Source of the DNA: Flavisolibacter tropicus
GTDB taxonomy: Bacteria; Bacteroidota; Bacteroidia; Chitinophagales; Chitinophagaceae
NCBI RefSeq assembly: GCF_001644645.1
Contig: NZ_CP011390.1
Span: 310,001-374,000, forward strand
DNA: 64,000 nt
Direction: 5' to 3'
Shown here: piece after piece, positions 1-8,605 of the stretch
Layout of the letters: every line of letters begins with the position of its first letter
Numbering within the stretch: the first letter of the stretch is position 1
Position numbers and translations under genes: made by a program
Notes under the pieces: generated by a model
What the model was told of the DNA's origin: nothing
Seen by the model: the letters and a program-made list of their open reading frames with translations, nothing else
Databases searched by the model: none

Positions 1-320
1 GAGCGTTTGAAAGATTGAAACTGGTATTCTCTTCTAATATGTTTCTCTTTCTCTTGTTCTGCTTCTTTTTTCACTTCGGCAGAAACGGTAAGAATGTTTT
101 GATCTACATCAATCTTAAAATCCTCTTTGTTGAAGCCGGGTACTACCAGTTCTAAAGCAAATCCGTTTTCTACCTCTTTAACGTTTGCCGGAGCGAAGTG
201 TTTGAAATTTGATGTCTGAACATCATCTCTATATAAAGACGTAAAAGGAGTAAAAAAGTTATTCATCAAATTGTTAAAAGAGTTATCCATTTGTTGATTT
301 TTAAATTTTACAAGTGTCAT
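1..320 (-). CDS. Hsp20/alpha-crystallin small heat shock protein (partial)
   Basis: Reading the minus strand from an ATG at 320 gives an open frame that runs off the window start, so the C-terminus is missing. The visible 106 residues have a short N-terminal arm rich in Asn and Phe. An alpha-crystallin domain follows, with the typical strand stretches VENGFALELVVPGF and FKIDVDQNILTVSAE and a Lys/Glu-rich loop after them. Small heat shock proteins are ATP-independent holdases that bind unfolding proteins in the cytoplasm. A second in-frame ATG ten codons downstream (MDNSFNN) may be the true start. The gene is divergent from the bacilliredoxin gene, which would fit shared stress control, but no operator is evident. 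Confidence 0.9.
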   Translation of the reverse strand, partial: MTLVKFKNQQMDNSFNNLMNNFFTPFTSLYRDDVQTSNFKHFAPANVKEVENGFALELVVPGFNKEDFKIDVDQNILTVSAEVKKEAEQEKEKHIRREYQFQSFKR

Positions 321-479
321 AGTTATCAAGCTTTTAGGGTTAATAATCAATAATTGTTTCTTTCTTAATCCCAAACGGCATACCATCAGGTATTTTTATG
401 CCATTACGTCACTGTTTAAACATTGAGCATGACATAATTTCTTAACAATCAGTTTATTATTGTAATAATTACAGTTTGC

Positions 480-487
480 TACCTTTG
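480..487 (+). promoter_or_regulatory. Bacteroidota -7 element upstream of bacilliredoxin gene
   Basis: TACCTTTG matches the Bacteroidota -7 consensus TAnnTTTG exactly. It ends 16 bases before the ATG at 504, predicting a short leader of roughly 10-12 nt. The -33 TTTG is not clear; a TTG at 460-462 is the nearest candidate. Confidence 0.6.
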
Positions 488-503
488 CAAAAATTATAAT
501 AGT

Positions 504-920
504 ATGTATCCAGTAGAAATAGTTCAACCCATGAAAGAGGAGTTGACAGAAAATGGTTTTAAAGAATTACTGAATGGCCAGGAAGTGGAATCTCAACTGC
601 AACAGAAGGGAACAACTTTAGTTATGATCAATTCTGTTTGTGGTTGTTCAGCTGGTACGGCTCGCCCAGGTGTGTTAATGGCTGTTGCAAACGCTGCTAA
701 GAAACCTGATTTTTTAGCTACATCCTTTGCGGGCTTTGATGTAGAAGCTGTGCAAACCTTGCGTCAACATTTAATGCCTTATCCTCCATCTTCTCCAGCT
801 ATTGCTTTGTTTAAAGATGGAGAGTTGGTTCATTTTATCGAGCGTCATCAGATTGAGGGCCGTTCTGCACAAATGATTGCAACTAACCTAATCAGTGCAT
901 TTGACCATTATTGCAACTAA
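504..920 (+). CDS. BrxA/BrxB family bacilliredoxin
   Basis: The 138-aa protein is a full-length member of the YphP/YqiW (BrxA/BrxB, DUF1094) thioredoxin-fold family. The diagnostic CGC redox motif lies at residues 46-48 within NSVCGCSAGTARPG. Members act in the cytoplasm on mixed disulfides between protein cysteines and low-molecular-weight thiols; in Firmicutes the thiol is bacillithiol. Bacteroidota that lack a known bacillithiol pathway also carry the family, so the partner thiol here is open. The start is the first ATG after a strong -7 element. It stands alone between a divergent hsp20 and lgt. Confidence 0.92.
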   Translation: MYPVEIVQPMKEELTENGFKELLNGQEVESQLQQKGTTLVMINSVCGCSAGTARPGVLMAVANAAKKPDFLATSFAGFDVEAVQTLRQHLMPYPPSSPAIALFKDGELVHFIERHQIEGRSAQMIATNLISAFDHYCN

Positions 921-1006
921 ACTTTCCAAGTAAGTAGTTTGTGGTTTGTAGTTATGGACTAATATTGCCGGTTCAAACTATAAACCGCAAACTATAAACG
1001 CTTTAC

Positions 1007-2170
1007 ATGTATCCCAACCTTTACTACGCTTTTAAAGATTTATTTGGAGCTGATATTCCGGCCCTTCGGTTTGTTAATTCATTTGGTTTTTTTGTAGCAC
1101 TTGCATTTTTAGCAGCTGCTTCCATTCTTACAGCAGAGCTTAAACGTAAAAGTAAAGCTGGTTTATTGCAACCGGTTGACGAGCAAGTGTTAGTTGGGCA
1201 GCCAGCAACTCCTTGGGAATTGGCGACCAATTTTATTTTAGGCTTTGTACTGGGATATAAAATTCTTGCTCTTTTCTTTTTAAGTCCTGAAGCAAAAGAA
1301 GATCCTCAGACTTTTATCTTTTCGGGTATGGGTAACTGGCCCTTAGGAATTGGTTTAGGTTTGTTCTTTGCGGGTTTGAAATGGTGGGAAAAAAGAAAGC
1401 GTCAATTACCGCAACCTGAAAAACGAACTGTTCGTATTTGGCCTCAAGATCGGGTAGGAGAGATAACTGTGCTTGCATTGATCTTTGGGATCGTTGGTGC
1501 TAAGCTTTTTGATATTTTTGAGAACTGGAGTGACTTTTTAGAACATCCTGCAGCTTATTTACTTTCTCCTGCAGGGCTAACTTTTTATGGCGGACTTATT
1601 TGTGCTGCCATTGCTATTATTCTATTTGCCAGAAAAAATAAAATTCCTTTGCGTCATTTGGCTGATGCAGTGGCGCCTGCTTTAATGCTGGCTTATGCTA
1701 TTGGCCGTATTGGTTGCCATGTAGCCGGTGATGGTGATTGGGGAATTGTTAATACAAGCCCAAAGCCATTTGAATGGTTGCCTAACTGGATGTGGGCTTA
1801 TAACTATCCTCATAATGTAAATGAGGCTGGTGTTGCTATTCCGGGTTGTGTTGGGCGTTATTGTAATCAACTTCCACAAACTGTTTATCCAACTGCATTT
1901 TATGAAACTATAGCCTCAACAATTTTGTTTTTAATTCTTTGGAGTTTACGCAAAAGGTTAAAACCCTATGGTGCCATTTTTTGCCTCTATCTTATCCTCA
2001 ATGGCATTGAACGTTTCCTAATTGAAACTATCCGAGTAAACAATCAAATGGATTTGTTTGGTCTACATCCTACACAAGCAGAAGTTATAGCTATTGGACT
2101 TATTGTTACTGGAATAGCCTTGTGGGTATTCCTTTCAAAAAGATTTAATAGTAGAGTTGTTAAATCATAG
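1007..2170 (+). CDS. lgt: Prolipoprotein diacylglyceryl transferase
   Basis: This integral membrane enzyme transfers diacylglycerol from phosphatidylglycerol to the lipobox cysteine of prolipoproteins, the first step of lipoprotein maturation. The 387-aa protein has about seven hydrophobic segments. The Lgt signature region appears as YAIGRIGCHVAGDGDWG (near residue 235), and a C-terminal HPTQAE segment follows. It is longer than the roughly 260-290 aa of proteobacterial Lgt because of an N-terminal extension and a loop between the central helices (residues about 255-295). Several predicted lipoproteins in this window (3335, 16853, 18524, 36533, 42308) would be its substrates. Confidence 0.92.
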   Translation: MYPNLYYAFKDLFGADIPALRFVNSFGFFVALAFLAAASILTAELKRKSKAGLLQPVDEQVLVGQPATPWELATNFILGFVLGYKILALFFLSPEAKEDPQTFIFSGMGNWPLGIGLGLFFAGLKWWEKRKRQLPQPEKRTVRIWPQDRVGEITVLALIFGIVGAKLFDIFENWSDFLEHPAAYLLSPAGLTFYGGLICAAIAIILFARKNKIPLRHLADAVAPALMLAYAIGRIGCHVAGDGDWGIVNTSPKPFEWLPNWMWAYNYPHNVNEAGVAIPGCVGRYCNQLPQTVYPTAFYETIASTILFLILWSLRKRLKPYGAIFCLYLILNGIERFLIETIRVNNQMDLFGLHPTQAEVIAIGLIVTGIALWVFLSKRFNSRVVKS

Positions 2171-2290
2171 TTATTAGTACCAGTTCTCTACTAAGAGTTA
2201 ACCCTCATGATGCGTAATTGCTATGGTGTAGTATAGTTTTTGATGCGCATATTATGTGGCAAATCATTATGAATTATGGGTTTTGCGCTG

Positions 2291-2298
2291 TACTTTTG
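2291..2298 (+). promoter_or_regulatory. -7 element of the sigma factor gene
   Basis: TACTTTTG matches TAnnTTTG exactly and lies about 98 bases upstream of the ATG at 2396, so the mRNA would have a leader of about 90 nt. No clear TTTG is seen 19-21 bases upstream of it. Confidence 0.5.
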
Positions 2299-2395
2299 CA
2301 GATAGTGTCGAGATGTATTTAACTACACATTAGCATTATCCTGCAGCTCAAATTGGTCTTTATTTCGTTCATTATAAAAAACAAGGATAAATAAC

Positions 2396-3253
2396 ATGAG
2401 GCAGCTTAAAATTGCTACCCAGATCACGAACCGCGATTCCCAAGCCGTAGAAAAGTACCTCCAGGAGATCTCAAAGATTCCGATGATCACACCTGAGGAG
2501 GAAACTACACTTGCCCAGCGCATCAAAATGGGGGATCAGCGTGCATTGGATAAGTTGGTGCAAGCCAACCTCCGTTTCGTGGTTTCAGTAGCAAAGCAGT
2601 ATCAACATCAGGGTTTGTCTTTAAGCGATTTGATCAACGAGGGTAATTTAGGTTTGATCAAGGCCGCTCAACGTTTCGATGAAACCAAGGGTTTCAAATT
2701 CATTTCATATGCTGTATGGTGGATTCGCCAGTCCATTTTACAGGCATTGGCAGAGCAGGGTCGTTTAGTCCGCTTGCCTCAAAACAAAATTGGCACCTAC
2801 AATAAAGCTAACAAAGCGTACATGGCTTTTGAACAAGAGCATGAGCGTGAACCAAGTACAGAAGAGTTAGCTGATATCCTGGAAATGAGTGAGACAGAGA
2901 TCAACAACATTTTCCAAAGCAATACCCGTCATACTTCGTTAGATGCTCCTGTACATGAAGCAGAAGACGTAGCCATGGGTGATTTATTAGAAGGTGGTGA
3001 TGATACCGATGATGATGTGATGAAAGATTCTTTGCGTAATGAAATTCGTCGTGTATTAAAATCACTATCACCTAGAGAAGCCGAGATTGTAAATGCATAC
3101 TTTGGTTTGGATGGTGAAAATGGTGTTACCATTGAACAAATTGGTCAGAAGTACGACCTTACAAAAGAACGTATTCGTCAGATCAAAGAGAGAGCGATTA
3201 AGCGTTTGCAGAAAGCTCGTTATAGCAATGCGTTAAAAGCCTATTTGGGCTAA
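2396..3253 (+). CDS. rpoD: Primary RNA polymerase sigma factor (RpoD/SigA type)
   Basis: The 285-aa protein directs RNA polymerase to housekeeping promoters. It contains a short region 1.2 (YLQEISKIPMITPEEE) and region 2 with LRFVVSVAKQYQ, LSDLINEGNLGLIKA and the -10 recognition segment ISYAVWWIRQSILQAL. Region 3 and region 4 follow, the latter with the helix-turn-helix VTIEQIGQKYDLTKERIRQI near residues 240-260. It lacks the long acidic region 1.1 and the non-conserved region of E. coli sigma70, which is normal for Bacteroidota primary sigma factors of about 285-290 aa. A strong hairpin with a T-run follows directly, so it looks monocistronic. Confidence 0.96.
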   Translation: MRQLKIATQITNRDSQAVEKYLQEISKIPMITPEEETTLAQRIKMGDQRALDKLVQANLRFVVSVAKQYQHQGLSLSDLINEGNLGLIKAAQRFDETKGFKFISYAVWWIRQSILQALAEQGRLVRLPQNKIGTYNKANKAYMAFEQEHEREPSTEELADILEMSETEINNIFQSNTRHTSLDAPVHEAEDVAMGDLLEGGDDTDDDVMKDSLRNEIRRVLKSLSPREAEIVNAYFGLDGENGVTIEQIGQKYDLTKERIRQIKERAIKRLQKARYSNALKAYLG

Positions 3254-3276
3254 TACGATACAAATTGATGGGTTTT

Positions 3277-3312
3277 AAACGGCCTTGGTTTAATTAAACC
3301 AAGGCCGTTTTG
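3277..3312 (+). terminator. Rho-independent terminator after rpoD
   Basis: A near-perfect inverted repeat with arms built on AAACGGCCTTGGTTTA is followed by a T-rich tail, 24 bases after the rpoD stop codon. Confidence 0.9.
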
Positions 3313-3334
3313 TTTAATAACTTTACGAGTAGTT

Positions 3335-4222
3335 ATGAAAAACAGCCTTTTACTTTTTGTCATTTCATTAAGCTTTTTCAGTTGTGAAAAAAAAGTAGAT
3401 TTTCAGCTGGAGAAAACGCAGCCCAAGTTAACCATAGAAGCTACCATTGAAAATGGGCAAGCTCCAATAGTGATTTTAAGTAATTCGATTGATTATTTTT
3501 CAACGATTTCATTACAACAGTTGTCCGGTATATTCGTTCATAATGCCATAGTTGAAATTTCTAACCAGCGTCAAACACATCGCTTAAAAGAATATGCAAT
3601 ACCCGTGGGGCCTGGTTTGTTTTATTACTATTATTCAACTGATTCATCTTCTTTATCAACGGCCATTACTGGCGAATTGAATATGGCTTACACCTTAAAC
3701 ATAACTAGCCAAAACGAACAATATTCTGCTGCTACTACTATTCCTAATATCACTAAAAAGATTGATTCTATTTGGTGGAAGCCTACGCCTAATGATACTT
3801 CCAATAAGAAAGCAACGGTAATCATGAAGGCCACAGACCCACCTGGATTTGGAGACTATGTGCGGTATTGGACTAAAAAGAATCGAGAGAGCTTTTTACC
3901 AGGATTAAACTCTGTCTTTGATGATTTAATAATTGATGGAACCACTTATGAATTGGAAGTAGAACCTGGTTTTAATAGAAACAAAAGCTGGAGTGATAAT
4001 GAGAAGGAGAGTGTTTTTCATAAGGGAGACACGGTTGCAGTTAAATTAAGCAATATAGACAAGGCTACATATGATTTCTGGCGAACTATGGAATATACCT
4101 ATCAATCTGTTGGCAATCCTTTCTCTACACCTACAAAGGTCATTTCGAATATAAAAGGCAATGCACTGGGTTATTTTGGAGGATACGCCTCTCAATACCG
4201 CCAGCTGGTTATTCCACAATAG
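3335..4222 (+). CDS. DUF4249 family lipoprotein
   Basis: The 295-aa protein starts with a lipoprotein signal peptide whose lipobox is SFFSC, with Cys at about residue 17. The mature part opens with PKLTIEATIENGQAPIVILS, the hallmark of DUF4249, and continues as a beta-rich domain. In Bacteroidota DUF4249 lipoproteins are often encoded beside TonB-dependent receptors and are presumed surface or periplasmic. Here no receptor gene is adjacent, so the substrate is unknown. It sits between the rpoD terminator and trxB, on its own. Confidence 0.8.
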   Translation: MKNSLLLFVISLSFFSCEKKVDFQLEKTQPKLTIEATIENGQAPIVILSNSIDYFSTISLQQLSGIFVHNAIVEISNQRQTHRLKEYAIPVGPGLFYYYYSTDSSSLSTAITGELNMAYTLNITSQNEQYSAATTIPNITKKIDSIWWKPTPNDTSNKKATVIMKATDPPGFGDYVRYWTKKNRESFLPGLNSVFDDLIIDGTTYELEVEPGFNRNKSWSDNEKESVFHKGDTVAVKLSNIDKATYDFWRTMEYTYQSVGNPFSTPTKVISNIKGNALGYFGGYASQYRQLVIPQ

Positions 4223-4232
4223 TGTATTTCTT

Positions 4233-4265
4233 TTTGTCAATACTTTTGAATTACTAGTATTTTTG
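4233..4265 (+). promoter_or_regulatory. trxB promoter, TTTG-N21-TATTTTTG
   Basis: A TTTG at 4233-4236 is followed 21 bases later by TATTTTTG at 4258-4265, matching both Bacteroidota -33 and -7 elements with near-normal spacing. A second -7-like TACTTTTG lies at 4241-4248 without a partner. The predicted start leaves a leader of about 14-16 nt before the ATG at 4286. Confidence 0.65.
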
Positions 4266-4285
4266 GCGTTAATCATTTTCAAGCA

Positions 4286-5233
4286 ATGGAAAATTCCACT
4301 ATAGAAAAAGTACAGCTTTTAATTATTGGCTCTGGTCCGGCGGGGTATACGGCTGCCGTTTATGCGGCTCGTGCGAACATGAAGCCGGTTTTATACCAAG
4401 GTATACAGCCTGGAGGGCAATTAACCATTACCACTGATGTTGAAAACTATCCAGGTTTCCCTGAAGGTATACAAGGTCCTGAGTTAATGATCAATTTTGA
4501 GAAACAAGCACAGCGTATGGGGGCAGATCTGCGCTATGGTTTAGCTACTAAAGTAGATCTTTCAAAGCAGCCTTATAAGGTATGGATTGACGATGAAAAG
4601 GAAATTGAGGCCAATGCAATCATTATTGCTACAGGAGCCTCTGCTAAATGGTTAGGAATAGAAAGTGAGCAGCGATTGAATGGATATGGCGTAAGTGCAT
4701 GCGCTGTTTGTGATGGCTTTTTCTTTAAAGGAAAAGAAGTTGCTATTGTAGGTGCCGGTGATACAGCTGCAGAAGAAGCTTTATATCTTTCTAAGCTATG
4801 TACAACGGTTCATATGTTGGTGCGTCGTGATGAAATGAGAGCCAGCAAGATCATGCAGGACCGTGTGTTGAATACTTCTAACATTAAGGTTTATTGGAAC
4901 TCAGAAACTGATGAAATATTAGGTGAGAAAACAGTAGAAGCGGTTCGCATTAAAAACAATAAATCTGGAGAACTAACAACAGTCCCTATCAAAGGGTTCT
5001 TTGTTGCCATTGGTCATCAGCCCAACTCTGACATTTTTAAGGACTGGCTAAAAATGGATGAAGCCGGTTACATAGAAACAATACCCGGAACTTCAAAAAC
5101 GAATATAGAAGGTGTTTTTGCATCCGGTGATGTTCAAGATAAAATTTATCGCCAGGCAGTAACTGCAGCTGGAAGCGGCTGTATGGCAGCATTAGACGCT
5201 GAACGATATCTTTCTGAAAAGGGTTTCCATTAA
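4286..5233 (+). CDS. trxB: Thioredoxin-disulfide reductase
   Basis: This NADPH- and FAD-dependent enzyme reduces thioredoxin in the cytoplasm. The 315-aa sequence has the FAD Rossmann motif GSGPAG at residues 15-20 and the redox-active pair Cys139-Cys142 in CAVCDG. The NADPH-binding motif GAGDTA is at 156-161, and the C-terminal FAD motif is GVFASGDVQD. Length and order fit the low-molecular-weight class. It has its own promoter just upstream and is followed 37 bases later by folB, which could be co-transcribed. Confidence 0.97.
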   Translation: MENSTIEKVQLLIIGSGPAGYTAAVYAARANMKPVLYQGIQPGGQLTITTDVENYPGFPEGIQGPELMINFEKQAQRMGADLRYGLATKVDLSKQPYKVWIDDEKEIEANAIIIATGASAKWLGIESEQRLNGYGVSACAVCDGFFFKGKEVAIVGAGDTAAEEALYLSKLCTTVHMLVRRDEMRASKIMQDRVLNTSNIKVYWNSETDEILGEKTVEAVRIKNNKSGELTTVPIKGFFVAIGHQPNSDIFKDWLKMDEAGYIETIPGTSKTNIEGVFASGDVQDKIYRQAVTAAGSGCMAALDAERYLSEKGFH

Positions 5234-5270
5234 GCAGCAATTCATACCAGTTTTTACTCTATAATAGAAT

Positions 5271-5636
5271 ATGGCAGGCGCCCTGACTATACAGTTACAA
5301 AATGTGCGGTTTTTTGCCGGACATGGGTTGTATAAAGAAGAAGCTCTTGTAGGTAATGAATTTGAAATAGATGCATTCATTACTTACAAGGCTCCTAAAG
5401 ACATAGTAGGGGCCATTGATGAAACAGTTGATTATGTAAAAGTGTACCAGCTGATTGAGGAGATTATGTATCAGCAAAAGGGGCTGCTTGAAACATGCGC
5501 CATGCAAATAGCTGACCGGATTCAACAGCAATTTCCATTTGTAAAGAAGGTTTCCATAACAATCAGAAAAGTACATGCACCCATAACCAACTTTGCCGGA
5601 ACGGTAGGCGTTACCTATTCTAAACGATATAAGTAA
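5271..5636 (+). CDS. folB: Dihydroneopterin aldolase
   Basis: The 121-aa protein is of normal FolB length and fold. It has the N-terminal strand TIQLQNVRFFAGHGLY, the conserved ETVDYVKVYQLIEE segment and a C-terminal KVHAPITNFAGTVGVTYSK. The enzyme cleaves 7,8-dihydroneopterin to 6-hydroxymethyl-7,8-dihydropterin and glycolaldehyde, the step before HPPK and FolP in folate synthesis. folP lies about 38 kb away in this window, so the pathway is not clustered. The next gene starts only 6 bases downstream, suggesting a short transcription unit. Confidence 0.93.
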   Translation: MAGALTIQLQNVRFFAGHGLYKEEALVGNEFEIDAFITYKAPKDIVGAIDETVDYVKVYQLIEEIMYQQKGLLETCAMQIADRIQQQFPFVKKVSITIRKVHAPITNFAGTVGVTYSKRYK

Positions 5637-5642
5637 TACTGA

Positions 5643-6395
5643 ATGAAGACCACCATTCTTTTACTGTTCTCTTTTTGCACTTTATTCTCCAAGGCACAAG
5701 ACGAACAGCAGCTTTTGGCACAAGCTAGTCAGCAGGAGGCGGCATTAAATGAAAATGCAGCATTTGAGACCTTAAAACAAGTCCTTCGAATTAATCCACA
5801 TAATTACAACGCCTTATGGAAGATAAGTGAGCTTTGTAGCCGAATAGGTAACCGCCAATCTACTAAAGAAAAGAAACAAGCTTTTTTTAATGCTGGTAAA
5901 TCGTATGCTGAAGCTGCTATTAAAGTGAATCCCAATGCTGCCGATGGATACTATGCATTAGCGGTTGCCATGGGACGTTATGCTTTAGCTCAATCAGGTA
6001 GGGACAAGATCAATACTGTAAAAGAAATTCGCGCTAATGCTGAAAAAGCTATTAAGCTGAATCCCAATCATGGGCGTGCCTGGCATGTATTAGGAAAATG
6101 GCATTATGAAGTGAGCAATTTAAGTATGTTAGAGAAAGCAGGCGTTCGCATAATGTATGGTGGATTGCCAGAAGCTTCCTTAAAAGAAAGTATAAAAGCC
6201 TACGAGAAAGCAAAAGCACTTGAACCCAATTTTGCTCTGAATTACCTGGAGCTGGCAAAGGCCTATAACCGAAATGATGAAATATCAAAGGCTATTGAAT
6301 GTTTGCGCAAACTTCCAACACTTCCCAATAAAACATTGGATGACAACCGCATCAAAGCTGAAGGAGCAACTTTGCTAAAAGAATTGAGCAACTAA
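5643..6395 (+). CDS. Exported TPR-repeat protein
   Basis: A cleavable signal peptide (MKTTILLLFSFCTLFSKAQ) precedes about 230 residues of TPR-like helical repeats. Examples are INPHNYNALWKISELCSR, VNPNAADGYYALAVAMG, LNPNHGRAWHVLGKWHYE and LEPNFALNYLELAKAYNR. The spacing resembles the eukaryotic RMD-family TPR proteins found in Bacteroidota. It is expected to be a periplasmic protein-protein interaction module; no enzyme motif is seen. The gene follows folB by 6 bases and its last codon overlaps the convergent MATE gene by 4 bases, so the two transcripts overlap at their 3' ends. Confidence 0.8.
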   Translation: MKTTILLLFSFCTLFSKAQDEQQLLAQASQQEAALNENAAFETLKQVLRINPHNYNALWKISELCSRIGNRQSTKEKKQAFFNAGKSYAEAAIKVNPNAADGYYALAVAMGRYALAQSGRDKINTVKEIRANAEKAIKLNPNHGRAWHVLGKWHYEVSNLSMLEKAGVRIMYGGLPEASLKESIKAYEKAKALEPNFALNYLELAKAYNRNDEISKAIECLRKLPTLPNKTLDDNRIKAEGATLLKELSN

Positions 6396-7735
6396 ATTGT
6401 CATTTTTTTCCATTTATTACTACGGATATAGAAATACGAAAGTGAAAATAGAATTGACCAATATAGAAGTTCGGACATCCATCCCCATAAAATACCCAGC
6501 TTGAATACTTCCAGAACTAAGAATACATAGGTGCAATAAAATATTATAGCTCCCAATTCTATTAAAAAAGTAACCCTGCTATTACCAGTACCTGTAACAG
6601 CATTTAGCCAAATGGTACCAAATGACATAAATAACATTGCCACAGCAACCGTTCGAATAACAGGGATACCTTCTTCTATAAAAGCTGCATCTGATCGGAA
6701 TAAAGAAAGGTAGAACTGCGGGAAAACATTCAATATGATAAAAACACCTGCAGCAATACTTACACTAAGGGTCATGATCTTCGTAACCAATTTGACTACC
6801 TGGTCTTTTTTACCTTGACCGATTACATTGCTCACCATTGTATTGGCTGTAGAAGCCAAGGCCCAGATAAAAGTGCCAAAAAAGCCAAATACAGTGCGCA
6901 TGGTAGTAGATATAGCTAAACCAGTTTGTGAAGCATTACGCGCTACCAGCATATAAAAGAAAAACCAACTAATAATGGAAATGGCATGTTGAAAAATGAG
7001 GGGACCGGCTATTTTTAAGATCAACCGGGCATTTGCTTTATCCAACTGAAATGATTGAAATAAACCATAAGTGTTTGTAATCCCTTTTTGGCGCAATACC
7101 ATAAAGATGACAAACATGCCGGTAAACTCTGCAATAATCGATGCTACTGCTGCACCATTAAATCCCATAGCAGGAAAGCCAAATCCGCCATAAATAAGCG
7201 CATAATCAAAGAATACATTAGCAATGGTTTCAGCCAAGGTGCCGGCAACTAAAAATTTACTCTGATTAATTCCAACTAGTAATGCATTCCGCATTTGGTA
7301 GATATACAAAAAGGGAAGTCCCAGTATTCGGATGTTTAGAAAATTTATAACCGGGGTAGCCTGACTTTCTGATAAGAAAGTTTTAAATATGAGAGGCGCA
7401 GCAAACAGTGTAAACAAAATGCCTACAGTAGCTATTGAAAGAGCGATAAAAATCCCTTGTGTAAAGATCTTGCCGATTTCTTCAGGCCTGTTTTCTCCGG
7501 CGCGTCGCGAGATAAGCATTTGCAGACCATTGTTCAATCCATACCCAATACCGCCAAAGATCAGGTAATAAACACCGGTAATACTGGCATTAGCAAGTGA
7601 AGTTTCACTGTGGTGACCTAAAAAAATATTATTGATAATCAGGTTCAATTGAGGGACCAGTAAGGCTAGGCTTATTGGTAAGGCAATTTTCCAGATCTGC
7701 TTATAGTTGGTTTCTACTTGTAAAGACGTTGACAT
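6392..7735 (-). CDS. MATE family efflux transporter
   Basis: The 447-aa protein has twelve hydrophobic segments in two homologous halves, the size and pattern of the MATE/NorM family. Its N-terminal segment ISLALLVPQLNLIINNIFLG carries the usual membrane entry, and the loop GENRPEEIGKIFTQG occupies the usual position after helix 2-3. MATE exporters expel cationic drugs or metabolites using proton or sodium gradients; the substrate here cannot be told. A -7 element lies 10 bases upstream of the ATG, so the leader is very short. Confidence 0.9.
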   Translation of the reverse strand: MSTSLQVETNYKQIWKIALPISLALLVPQLNLIINNIFLGHHSETSLANASITGVYYLIFGGIGYGLNNGLQMLISRRAGENRPEEIGKIFTQGIFIALSIATVGILFTLFAAPLIFKTFLSESQATPVINFLNIRILGLPFLYIYQMRNALLVGINQSKFLVAGTLAETIANVFFDYALIYGGFGFPAMGFNGAAVASIIAEFTGMFVIFMVLRQKGITNTYGLFQSFQLDKANARLILKIAGPLIFQHAISIISWFFFYMLVARNASQTGLAISTTMRTVFGFFGTFIWALASTANTMVSNVIGQGKKDQVVKLVTKIMTLSVSIAAGVFIILNVFPQFYLSLFRSDAAFIEEGIPVIRTVAVAMLFMSFGTIWLNAVTGTGNSRVTFLIELGAIIFYCTYVFLVLEVFKLGILWGWMSELLYWSILFSLSYFYIRSNKWKKMTI

Positions 7736-7745
7736 AACAAGGGAG

Positions 7746-7753
7746 CAAAAGTA
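7746..7753 (-). promoter_or_regulatory. -7 element of the MATE gene
   Basis: TACTTTTG on the minus strand matches TAnnTTTG exactly and ends 10 bases before the ATG at 7735, predicting a leader of only about 5 nt. Confidence 0.55.
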
Positions 7754-7819
7754 ATGGAAAAGCCTACGGCATCAGGAACAATAAGCAGATTATACTTACT
7801 TTGCAACAAACAACGTTCA

Positions 7820-8605
7820 GTGAAAACGCTATTTCAACTAGGGGATCAAAGTAAGAATGTGAATAAGGTATTATGTGAGTGGAGCCGACAACACTGTTGC
7901 CTGGCCGGTTTTGATTCCAAGGCAAATCAACTCTCCTGGCTGACCTACAATACATATGACCAACTGGATGAAGCAACGATCCAGACTATAATTAATGAGG
8001 TGACAAGCTCAGGAACTATAATTGTTTCATCGGCCTTTCCTGAATCCATTTTTACACCATTAGGTTATAATGGGGAAGAGGTTTTGCAGAATTTATACAA
8101 TTCTGCAAAACCTGTGGTTGCGCTTTCGGATAATGTAAATGAATGGCAAGTAAAAAATCATTATCTGCTGCCTAAAGCCATTCATAATGTGATCAACCAT
8201 AAGTTCTCCAATGTATCTTATATCAACTTCTTTACTGTAGCTTTAAAAGGAGATAACGGGATAGTGGCCAGCGAACAAATAGCAGTTCATTTTTCACCTA
8301 ATCAGTTTTCCGTATTGGTTAAAAAAAGTGGCCAGCTTCAATTAGCACAACTCTACAGCTATCAGTCACCATTAGATGTTGTCTATTATTTAATGAAAAT
8401 TGTTGATGAATTTAATCTATCTAAAGAAGAGACTGTTTTGATAATTTCTGGTCTTATTGAAGAAAGCTCTGACTTGTATAGAGAAATGTACCAGTATTTT
8501 CCAAACATTCAATTTGCCACGTCAACAATGCCTTCAATTGAGGGTGATACTTATCCATCACATTTTTTTACGTCTATTTATAATTTAGCAGCATGCGTAT
8601 CATAA
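7820..8605 (+). CDS. DUF3822 family protein
   Basis: The protein belongs to DUF3822, a Bacteroidota family of about 260-280 aa with an ASKHA/actin-like look. The body contains the segments VVALSDNVNEWQVKNHY and VSYINFFTVALKGDNG. I place the start at the GTG at 7820 (VKTLFQLGDQ), giving 261 aa. Family members begin at this point as I recall them, and the upstream in-frame ATG at 7754 abuts the divergent MATE promoter. Its end overlaps rsmD by 13 bases; DUF3822 and rsmD are commonly adjacent in this phylum. A role linked to RsmD or ribosome assembly is only inferred from that context. Confidence 0.75.
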   Translation: MKTLFQLGDQSKNVNKVLCEWSRQHCCLAGFDSKANQLSWLTYNTYDQLDEATIQTIINEVTSSGTIIVSSAFPESIFTPLGYNGEEVLQNLYNSAKPVVALSDNVNEWQVKNHYLLPKAIHNVINHKFSNVSYINFFTVALKGDNGIVASEQIAVHFSPNQFSVLVKKSGQLQLAQLYSYQSPLDVVYYLMKIVDEFNLSKEETVLIISGLIEESSDLYREMYQYFPNIQFATSTMPSIEGDTYPSHFFTSIYNLAACVS

